From an uncultured Verrucomicrobiota bacterium (GTDB taxonomy: Bacteria > Verrucomicrobiota > Kiritimatiellia > CAIVKH01): 64,000 bases of DNA. Location of the stretch: NCBI GenBank assembly GCA_937996795.1, contig CALKUH010000028.1:1-64000 (forward strand), in the 5' to 3' direction. Numbering within the stretch: the stretch's first letter is position 1; every line of letters starts with the position of its first letter. Shown in pieces: positions 50,948 through 57,755 of the stretch. Under the pieces are notes generated by a model. It searched no databases, was not told the DNA's origin, and saw only the letters and a list, made by a program, of their open reading frames with translations. The position numbers and the translations under genes are program-made.

Positions 50948-52420
50948 CTAGGTCGCGGTCGGCGGCGCATCCACCGGAGCGGCCTCAGCCGCCGGTTCCG
51001 CGGCGCCTTGCACCGGCTCCGGCGCGGGGAGATCAGCCGGGGAACTTGCCGCCTTGGGCGCTTTCGGCGCGGGCGGTTCGGACGGGGCGGACAGGGTGCC
51101 GTTGAAAAATTCGATGACGTGGCCCTTTTCGATGAGCCAGCGCAGCGGCGCAAGCAGCTCGTTCGCCTCCTCCGACTCGGGCGCGACGCCGGGTTTCAGG
51201 TGCTCCACGAGTTGCGCGCGGTTCCAGCCGGGGTGTTCGTGGATGAGCTGGAGCATGGCGCGGATGTTTTCCACCGCGTGCCCGGCGTCGAGCGACTTCG
51301 GCACCACGGCGGTGACAAACGTCTCGCCCCGACCGGCCTTGAACAGGTGCAGGCGCATGTGCTTGAACGCGGGGCGCAAGGCGAGCGTCATGGAAAACGG
51401 ATTCCGGTTCTCGCGCTGCCACGCCTCCTCCAACTGGCGGCGCAGCGGGCTGTCGGGAAGCTCGCGCACGAGCGCGGCGGGCATGATGAACCGGCGCCCC
51501 TGCGCGATCATTGACGCGAGATTCTTGAGGACAAACTGCTGCACGGCCTCTTCGCGGCTGATCGGCGCAGCGTCGGGCTGGCCCTTCGGCCGATACACCC
51601 GGCGCGAGCGCGCGGCTTCCTTCCACTGTTCGATGGCCGCCGGGTCGCGCACCATTTCAATCCGCGCGCGATACTCGTCGATCTTCAAGTGCGGGAAGCG
51701 CGTGCGCTGCAGGTCCAGCAGGCGCTCCTGGTACCCGTGGTAATTCGGCGGACCGAGCCATTCGCCGCTGAGCGAGCAGCGGCCCACGCAATTGAAGTTG
51801 CCGGCGGGCGGATCGGTCTGCTCGACGGTTTCGTCGAACACTTCGCCCAGGTGCAGGCGGATCGCATGGGCCTTCAGCGAGTCCTGGTCCAGGAACACCG
51901 CGCCATCCGGCTTGAACTGCCACAACTGGAGGTCGCCTCGCACTTCGAGCTTGATGAGGTGGAACTCGGGTTTCGCGAGCAGCAGGTGCGCGACATAGGA
52001 TAGCGGAAAGGCCTTTTGCGATGCGTTCAACTGGCGGACCAGCGCGCTGAGCTGCTGGCGCTCGGGCAGGAACGAAATCGCCACCGGCAGCCGCACCGGC
52101 GGCGGCGGACGCCCATGCGGCGCGCCGCGATCGGGCCGACCGCGCCCCCGATCCCGATCGCGCGGGCCGCCGCCGCGCGGACGGTCCCCGCCCGGCTTGG
52201 GTCCGCGCATCCGGTCGCGATCCCGGTCGCGTCCGCCCGGACGCCCGCGCTCGCGCGGGCCGTCGGAAGGAAAATCCCCTCGACCGGCATACGGATTCTC
52301 CGCGGGCTTGCGCGCCCACGTGGGCACGAAATCGAGGTTGAGGACGAGGTCGTTGGCCTCGCGGGGGGCGGCGCTTTCCCCGGACGGTTGTTCAGCCGGG
52401 TTGGTGGGGTCGGAAGACAT
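50948..52420 (-). CDS. Unrecognised protein with RG/RD-rich disordered linker
   Basis: A 490-residue protein I cannot assign to a named family. Residues 24-40 hold NDLVLNLDFVPTWARKP. Residues about 45-122 are a low-complexity Arg/Gly/Asp/Pro stretch with repeated RDR and RG dipeptides, likely disordered and able to bind nucleic acid. Residues about 125-430 look folded (LPERQQLSALVRQL; FNCVGRCSLSGEWLGPPNYHGYQ). The tail is Ala/Pro-rich. The C-terminal region before the tail, HVIEFFNGTL with preceding helices, could be a winged-helix-like fold. There is no signal peptide. It is divergent from the transglutaminase-like gene with 88 nt between starts, and convergent with the beta-helix gene. Confidence 0.7.
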   Translation of the reverse strand: MSSDPTNPAEQPSGESAAPREANDLVLNLDFVPTWARKPAENPYAGRGDFPSDGPRERGRPGGRDRDRDRMRGPKPGGDRPRGGGPRDRDRGRGRPDRGAPHGRPPPPVRLPVAISFLPERQQLSALVRQLNASQKAFPLSYVAHLLLAKPEFHLIKLEVRGDLQLWQFKPDGAVFLDQDSLKAHAIRLHLGEVFDETVEQTDPPAGNFNCVGRCSLSGEWLGPPNYHGYQERLLDLQRTRFPHLKIDEYRARIEMVRDPAAIEQWKEAARSRRVYRPKGQPDAAPISREEAVQQFVLKNLASMIAQGRRFIMPAALVRELPDSPLRRQLEEAWQRENRNPFSMTLALRPAFKHMRLHLFKAGRGETFVTAVVPKSLDAGHAVENIRAMLQLIHEHPGWNRAQLVEHLKPGVAPESEEANELLAPLRWLIEKGHVIEFFNGTLSAPSEPPAPKAPKAASSPADLPAPEPVQGAAEPAAEAAPVDAPPTAT

Positions 52421-52508
52421 GCGGCCAGAGAGTAGGTGAGTCCCCCGCGCATTTCAATGAAGCATTCGCACTGAAAGGAGGATGGAAGCCGCGGCGACAA
52501 AGGATACA

Positions 52509-54257
52509 ATGCACACCATGTCCACGACCCTTGCCCCCCCCGCACACCCGCCGGTCCCCGCGGAGGCGCGCGAAAAATATTCCGCCGCCGCCACGCTGTC
52601 GGACATGGAAATTTTCGTCTTCCCGGAGCTGCTTTACAGCCTCGTGCTCGCGAACATCATGTCGCCCCGCCTCTGGCGCTGGCGCGAGGACCCGTGGTTC
52701 AAGGACATCCACAAACTCACGCCCTACCGCCGCGTGCTGCGGCTGAAACAATTCATCATCGACCACTACGAGTTCAACCTGGACCTCGACACGTGGGGCC
52801 TCACGACGAAGGAGCAGGAGCTGCGCCGCTTCGCGCCGTGGATTGATGAGGAGACCGTCAGCCGCAGCAACGCGCTGTTCGGCTACGAGGGCGACAAGTA
52901 CTACTTCGACCTCGATATCCGCCGCCACTTCGGCCTCGATAAATACGAGGGCAACGTCATTCCCTACTGGAAGACGGAGACGCTGGAGGCGATGGACGCG
53001 TTCATCCACAAGCCCGGCTTCACGCGGGGCGCGGGTGAATGCGTGTCGCTCTCGACCCTCTACGCCGCCGCGCTGTTCGTCGTCTGCGGCATCCCGCTCG
53101 ACACGATCTTCCTGATGGCGACGCCGCTGCACTCGCAGAACTTCATCAACCTCAACGACGGCGTGATCACCAACAACCGGCGCCTCGTGACAAAGAACAT
53201 GTGGTTCAACGGCACGGAGCAAACCGCCAAGGCGCAGCGCGCGCTGCGGCACGAGCAGGTGACCATCGTCGCGCACCACACCGGCTACATCCATTGCGTG
53301 TACCCCGCCGCCACCATCGCGCCCGCCGCCTACGAGCAGTTCACCGGCGCGTTGCAGCGCTACCTGACCACGCACATCACGATGGAAATCATGGCGAATT
53401 TCCTGCGCGACCAGAGCCCGCTGCAGAAGTGCTTCCAGATCCGTTACGACACGCACGGCAAGGCGCGCTACATCGCGGCGGAGCGCGTGTATGCGTACGA
53501 GCACAACAGCTCCTACAAGGTCAGCGACGCCACGCGCGAAAAACTGCTCGCGGAAATCGACGAGGACGACTTCTTCCCCGAACCGCTGCCCGACCGCCTG
53601 CTGCTGAACAAGTTCGACGAGTTCTTCAAAAAGGGCCAGGTCGACATCAGCAAACCCGGCGACATCGACCGCCTCGCCGCCGCGCTGGACTGCCAGTGCA
53701 GCAAGTCGCGCGACGTCGTCACGCGGCTCGTCGAGTTTGCGCGCCTGAATCCGCGCCTGCCGCACCGCGAGGGCCACACGGAATTCAAGGCCGGGCCCCG
53801 GCTGGAACTGACGCCCGACATGAGCCGCGAAGCGATTGTCGCGTACCTGGAATCGATCCGCGCACACCACCCCTCCGCGGACCTCGCCTTCTATGCCGCG
53901 CGCGATTTCGCGCGCGTGGACTGGGCGCCGCTGGTGCACGCCGCGATGGAGCGCAACCCGGTGGCCGTGCACGCCCTCAAGGAAATGGGCGACGAGGAAG
54001 CCGCCGCCACCCTGCTTGCCTTGAGCGACGAATCGATCTACGACGGCACGCGCGTCGCCCAGCCCGACGAGGTCTGGAACTATAAACGGGGTGATGGTCT
54101 GGAGCGCCTGCTCTGCCTCGCCAATGTCTGGAAGGCCCGGCACCCGGATGCGCACCTCTCGCTCATCATCGAACCTTCGTCCGCCACTCTGCACGGCGCC
54201 GGCGTCGCCCGCACGCTCCCATCACGCAAGGGCCTCACCGGTCGCATCGACCTGTAA
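52509..54257 (+). CDS. Transglutaminase-like protein of unknown function
   Basis: A 582-residue soluble protein. A transglutaminase/papain-like core is suggested by GAGECVSLSTLYAAALFVVCGIPLD (Cys178 at the start of a helix, as in the family), then PLHSQNFINLNDG (His208, Asp or Asn 214-217). The N-terminal 150 residues are helical and rich in aromatic residues, and the C-terminal 200 have Ala-rich repeats resembling helical hairpins. No signal peptide is present. The start is uncertain. ATG 52482 has AGGAGG with no spacing, while ATG 52509 has AAAGGA four bases upstream and is preferred. It may act on proteins encoded nearby, such as its divergent neighbour, but nothing proves this. Confidence 0.68.
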   Translation: MHTMSTTLAPPAHPPVPAEAREKYSAAATLSDMEIFVFPELLYSLVLANIMSPRLWRWREDPWFKDIHKLTPYRRVLRLKQFIIDHYEFNLDLDTWGLTTKEQELRRFAPWIDEETVSRSNALFGYEGDKYYFDLDIRRHFGLDKYEGNVIPYWKTETLEAMDAFIHKPGFTRGAGECVSLSTLYAAALFVVCGIPLDTIFLMATPLHSQNFINLNDGVITNNRRLVTKNMWFNGTEQTAKAQRALRHEQVTIVAHHTGYIHCVYPAATIAPAAYEQFTGALQRYLTTHITMEIMANFLRDQSPLQKCFQIRYDTHGKARYIAAERVYAYEHNSSYKVSDATREKLLAEIDEDDFFPEPLPDRLLLNKFDEFFKKGQVDISKPGDIDRLAAALDCQCSKSRDVVTRLVEFARLNPRLPHREGHTEFKAGPRLELTPDMSREAIVAYLESIRAHHPSADLAFYAARDFARVDWAPLVHAAMERNPVAVHALKEMGDEEAAATLLALSDESIYDGTRVAQPDEVWNYKRGDGLERLLCLANVWKARHPDAHLSLIIEPSSATLHGAGVARTLPSRKGLTGRIDL

Positions 54258-54353
54258 TCGCCGCTCCATAGCCGCCGGCATCACCCGCCGCCCGCCCGCG
54301 GCATCGGGATGGCGGCTTGTGAAATACGCGCGTTCACCGTATGGTTCCCGACC

Positions 54354-55574
54354 ATGGAAGTGCATTTGATGGAATGGCTCAACCTGGTGGCCCGCTGGAT
54401 CCACGTCATCGCGGGCATCATGTGGGTGGGGAACTCGATGCTGTTCAACTGGCTCGACCGCAACCTGCGGACGGGCAACGCGGGGGAGCCGGCGAAATTC
54501 GGCGAATCCTGGCTGCTGCACAGCGGCGGATTCTACCGCGTCGAAAAGTTCCGCGCGCAGGCCTCGACGCTGCCGCCCCTGCTCCACTGGTTCAAGTGGC
54601 AGTCCTATACGACGTGGATCAGCGGCGTCGCCCTCCTCATTATCGTCTACTTCAGCGGGCGCGGGGCCTTCCTGCTGGATCCCGTCAAATCCGATCTCTC
54701 CTATGCGGAGGGCGTCGCGCTGGCCCTCTCGATCCTCGCGGGTGGCTGGCTCGTTTATGACGTGATGTGGCGGATGCCCGCGCGCAAGCCCACGGCGCAG
54801 GGCCTGCTCTCGCTCGCGCTGCTGGTCCTCGTCACATGGTTCGTTCACGACCAGTTCAGCGGGCGCGGCGCCTATCTGCTCATGGGCGCGTTGCTCGGCA
54901 CGCTGATGGCGGGCAATGTGTTTTTCCACATCATCCCGTCGCAGAAACAAATGGTCGCCGCCATCGAAGCCGGGCAGGACCAGGACCTCGCGCTGGCCGA
55001 CCGCGCGAAGCAGCGCTCCATCCACAACAACTACATGACCTTCCCGGTCATCTTCACGATGATCAGCAATCACTTCGGCGGGCTCTACGGGCACCCGATG
55101 AACTGGGTGATCCTGCTGATCCTGTTCTTCGCGAGCGCGCTGACCCGCCACTTCATGAACATCCGTTTCACGTGGACGCCGTGGCGTCCCGCGATCGCCG
55201 CCACGCTCGCCGCAGCCGCCGCCGCGCTCGTGCTGGTGTACAGCACAGGCGCCCAGCCCGCCGCATCCGGCGCGCGGGAACTGCCCGCCGATCCCGTCGC
55301 CGATGCCGCGCCCGTTTCCTTCGACGACGTCTGGACCATCGTGCAGGGCCGCTGCCTCTCGTGCCATTCCGCCTCCCCCAGCGACCCCGTGTTCGCGGCG
55401 GCCACCGGCGGCGTGCACTTCGACCACCCCAGCCAGCTCAAACAATACGCCGACCGCATCAAGGTGCGCACCGTCATCCAGCAAACGATGCCGCTCGCCA
55501 ACAAGACCGGCATCACCCCGCAGGAGCGCCGCCTGCTCGGTCGATGGGTGGACGCCGGCGCGCCCCTTGAATAA
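54354..55574 (+). CDS. PuuD-type membrane protein with C-terminal cytochrome c
   Basis: A 406-residue protein of the urate hydroxylase PuuD (DUF989) family. About eight membrane helices follow MEWLNLVARWIHVIAGIMWVGNSMLFNWLDR, with FHIIPSQKQM and a conserved HNNYMTFPVIFTMISNH in the loop and helix that likely bind cofactors. A short cytochrome c domain carries CLSCH (about residues 335-339). In characterised relatives the protein oxidises urate and feeds electrons to a cytochrome oxidase. No other purine-degradation gene is in the window, so the role may differ. The start at ATG 54354 matches the family N-terminus; an earlier in-frame ATG at 54309 is possible. Confidence 0.85.
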   Translation: MEVHLMEWLNLVARWIHVIAGIMWVGNSMLFNWLDRNLRTGNAGEPAKFGESWLLHSGGFYRVEKFRAQASTLPPLLHWFKWQSYTTWISGVALLIIVYFSGRGAFLLDPVKSDLSYAEGVALALSILAGGWLVYDVMWRMPARKPTAQGLLSLALLVLVTWFVHDQFSGRGAYLLMGALLGTLMAGNVFFHIIPSQKQMVAAIEAGQDQDLALADRAKQRSIHNNYMTFPVIFTMISNHFGGLYGHPMNWVILLILFFASALTRHFMNIRFTWTPWRPAIAATLAAAAAALVLVYSTGAQPAASGARELPADPVADAAPVSFDDVWTIVQGRCLSCHSASPSDPVFAAATGGVHFDHPSQLKQYADRIKVRTVIQQTMPLANKTGITPQERRLLGRWVDAGAPLE

Positions 55575-55589
55575 CCCGGGGGCCTCCGC

Positions 55590-55617
55590 TTGCAGTTGAC
55601 GCGCGAGCGCGTATCGT
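55590..55617 (+). promoter_or_regulatory. Candidate promoter of the lipocalin gene
   Basis: TTGCAG (55590-55595) and TATCGT (55612-55617) are separated by 16 nt. The -10 ends six bases before ATG 55624, which would give a leaderless mRNA. No Shine-Dalgarno is present. Confidence 0.42.
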
Positions 55618-55623
55618 AGGCGC

Positions 55624-56193
55624 ATGAACATGCTGCATCTCGCCCCCTTGCTGCTTCTCGGCCTTACGGGCTGCGCAACGGTCAAGCCACCGCCCACCGT
55701 CCCCCAGGTGGATCTCGAGCGGTTCATGGGTGATTGGTATGTGCTCGCAGGCCAGTTCACGCCTTTCGAGAAAGGCGCGCACAACGCGATCGAGAACTAC
55801 CGGCTCGACGAAAAGGGCCGCATTCCCACGACGTTCACGTTCAACAAAGGCGCGCTCGACGGGCCGCGAAAGACCTATACATCGATGGCCTTCGTCCACA
55901 ACCAGGAAACAAAAGCCGAGTGGCGCATCCAGTTCCTGTGGCCGTTCCGCTTCCCCTACCTGATCGTCTTCCTCGACGACGAATACCAGGCCACCGCCGT
56001 CACCACCGACGACCGCAAATACCTGTGGATCATGGCGCGCTCCCCCGAACTCTGCCCGGCGCTTGAGCGACGGCTGATGACCCACCTCACGGAAATCGGC
56101 TTCGACACCAATCGGTTTGTTCGGGTGCCCCACAATAGCGCACGCAGCCGCGCGGCGGATCAGAAGGAGCACATCGGGTCGGGGGCGAGGTAG
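55624..56193 (+). CDS. blc: Lipocalin family lipoprotein
   Basis: A 189-residue lipoprotein with a signal sequence ending in a lipobox (LTGCA, Cys near residue 17). The lipocalin barrel starts with MGDWYVLAG, the family GxW motif, and keeps YLWIMARSPEL, the second signature of the Blc/apolipoprotein D group. It would bind a lipid at the outer membrane. The last 34 bases overlap the 3' end of the convergent radical SAM gene, so the C-terminal 11 residues are unusual and may have been extended by stop-codon loss. It follows the PuuD-type gene by 49 nt. Confidence 0.88.
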   Translation: MNMLHLAPLLLLGLTGCATVKPPPTVPQVDLERFMGDWYVLAGQFTPFEKGAHNAIENYRLDEKGRIPTTFTFNKGALDGPRKTYTSMAFVHNQETKAEWRIQFLWPFRFPYLIVFLDDEYQATAVTTDDRKYLWIMARSPELCPALERRLMTHLTEIGFDTNRFVRVPHNSARSRAADQKEHIGSGAR

Positions 56194-57200
56194 TCGCCCG
56201 TCATGGCGTAGGCGCGGGCGCGGGAGCCGCCGGAGCAGGTTTCGCGGTCGCCGCAATGCGCGCACCGGCCGCCCAGGCGATCGGCGTCGCGCAACTCCTG
56301 GAAGACGCGATCCGTCCGATACACCTGCGCGAGGGACACGTTCCGCACGTTGCCGCGCTCCAGCGGCAGGAATCCACTTGGACAGATGTTGCCGATGTGG
56401 TCCACGAAGCAAATCCCGCAGCCCGCATTCACAGGCCGCCCCGAAATCATCAACCGCGGACGCGTGCCCGGCGGCATCGCGCGCGTGCGGCGGGTGGCAT
56501 AGCAGCGGAAGTGCTGCGCCTCCGTCAGCTTCACGACAAACGGCGCGGTCAACGACAGGTCGTACAGTTTCTCAAACAACCGCATCGCCTGATCGGGCGT
56601 GCAGCCCTGCAACTCGGCGCCGCGTCCGGTGGGCACGAGGAAGAAGACCTCCCAGAAGACGATGTCGAGTTGCTGGACCAAGGCCGCCATCGCGTCAAAA
56701 TCGTCAAGGTTCCACGCGCCGAACACGGTGTTGATCTGCAGCGGAATGCCCGCCTCGTGCGCCCACTGGATGCCCTGCATGGCCTTGGCGAATGTGCCCT
56801 CGACCTTCCGGAAGGCGTCGTGGCGTTCGGCGCTTGAGGCATCGAGGCTGATGGCGACCTGCTCCAACCCCGCATCCTTCAAGGAGAACATGCGTTCCCG
56901 CGTGAGGCGCGGCGTCGCGGCAGGGATCGCGGCGGGGCGGAGGCCAATCTGCTTCGCGTGGCGGATGAGGTCCTCCAAGTCATCGCGCTGCAACGGGTCG
57001 CCCCCGGTAAAGATCATCAACGGCGTGCCCATCGCCTTCACCTGGTCCAGCAGATGCTTCCCTTCGTCCAGCGAAAGCTCGCGGGGATCACGCCAATCCT
57101 CCGCCGCCGCCCGGCAGTGACGACAGGCCAGGGCGCACGCGCGCGTCACCTCCCAGATCACCAGAAGCGGCGCGCGGTCGTAATCGACATCAAATTTCAT
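56160..57200 (-). CDS. Radical SAM/SPASM protein (NirJ/AhbD-like, TIGR04053 type)
   Basis: A 346-residue enzyme. The radical SAM cluster motif is CALACRHC (Cys22, 26, 29). The MIFTGGDPLQR stretch and FFLVPTGRGAELQG follow, then a SPASM-type auxiliary-cluster region: CGICFVDHIGNICPSG, CAHCGDRETC, and the ending SGGSRARAYAMTGDYLAPDPMC. This C-terminal motif is shared with NirJ, AhbC and AhbD haem-pathway enzymes and with the TIGR04053 family. A haem-related step is therefore possible, which would fit the nearby cbb3 oxidase. It is in an operon with an Rrf2 regulator (11-nt overlap) and convergent with the lipocalin gene. Confidence 0.82.
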   Translation of the reverse strand: MKFDVDYDRAPLLVIWEVTRACALACRHCRAAAEDWRDPRELSLDEGKHLLDQVKAMGTPLMIFTGGDPLQRDDLEDLIRHAKQIGLRPAAIPAATPRLTRERMFSLKDAGLEQVAISLDASSAERHDAFRKVEGTFAKAMQGIQWAHEAGIPLQINTVFGAWNLDDFDAMAALVQQLDIVFWEVFFLVPTGRGAELQGCTPDQAMRLFEKLYDLSLTAPFVVKLTEAQHFRCYATRRTRAMPPGTRPRLMISGRPVNAGCGICFVDHIGNICPSGFLPLERGNVRNVSLAQVYRTDRVFQELRDADRLGGRCAHCGDRETCSGGSRARAYAMTGDYLAPDPMCSF

Positions 57201-57660
57201 GTTGAACCGCTTCGAATTTTACACGGACGCGGCGATACCGGCAGGCGGGTGACGGCACGCGGGCAACGGGGCGCTCCAGGATGCGCGCAATCGTCCATTT
57301 CGAGAGCACCTCGCGGCAGCTCTCCTTCAACTCCCACATCGCCTGGTGCCATCCACACATCAGGGGTACACGCTCGGCCGGCACTTCCTGGCAATAGTTG
57401 CCCTGAATGGGTCCCTGGCAGGCCTCGACCACCGACAGCAGCGTGATCTCGCGCGGCGGGCGCACGAGTTCAAAGCCGCCGGACACGCCGCGGTGCGAGC
57501 GGATGATGCCCGACGTCGCGAGCTGGCGAAGCACCTTGGCCATGTACGTGCCCGACTCGCCCAGCTGTTCCGCCACCTCCTGCGGATTCACCAGATGCCC
57601 GGCGGGCTGCTGGGCCATGTACAGCACGCACTGCAGCCCAAGCTCTGTCGTTTTGTTCAT
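57190..57660 (-). CDS. Rrf2-family transcriptional regulator
   Basis: A 156-residue winged-helix regulator beginning MNKTTELGLQCVLYMAQQP. The recognition region is MAKVLRQLATSGIIRSHRGVSGGFELVRPP, typical of IscR/NsrR/RirA relatives. Cysteines at 90, 102 and 115 (with 11 at the N-terminus and 81) could ligate an Fe-S cluster, though the spacing (11 and 12 residues apart) is wider than in IscR or NsrR. It is likely a redox, NO or iron sensor. It is divergent from ccoI with 95 nt between starts, and may control both its own operon and the cbb3 genes. ATG 57660 is preferred over a start at 57684. Confidence 0.85.
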   Translation of the reverse strand: MNKTTELGLQCVLYMAQQPAGHLVNPQEVAEQLGESGTYMAKVLRQLATSGIIRSHRGVSGGFELVRPPREITLLSVVEACQGPIQGNYCQEVPAERVPLMCGWHQAMWELKESCREVLSKWTIARILERPVARVPSPACRYRRVRVKFEAVQHEI

Positions 57661-57674
57661 GATCATGACAACGC

Positions 57675-57720
57675 CAAGATACAACCCTAATTCGGATATT
57701 CAAGATACTATTTGTTGTAT
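57675..57720. promoter_or_regulatory. Repeats between Rrf2 and ccoI genes (candidate operator)
   Basis: CAAGATAC occurs at 57675-57682 and 57701-57708 (26-bp period). ATACAAC (57679-57685) and its complement GTTGTAT (57714-57720) form an outer dyad around 28 nt. The sequence is AT-rich compared with its surroundings. AAGATAC resembles half-sites of NsrR-type Rrf2 proteins (AAGATGCATTT in enterobacteria), so self-binding by the adjacent regulator is plausible. Confidence 0.45.
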
Positions 57721-57755
57721 TTTGGGGTTGCGCTGCACCCCGCGCCTCCGCTTCT

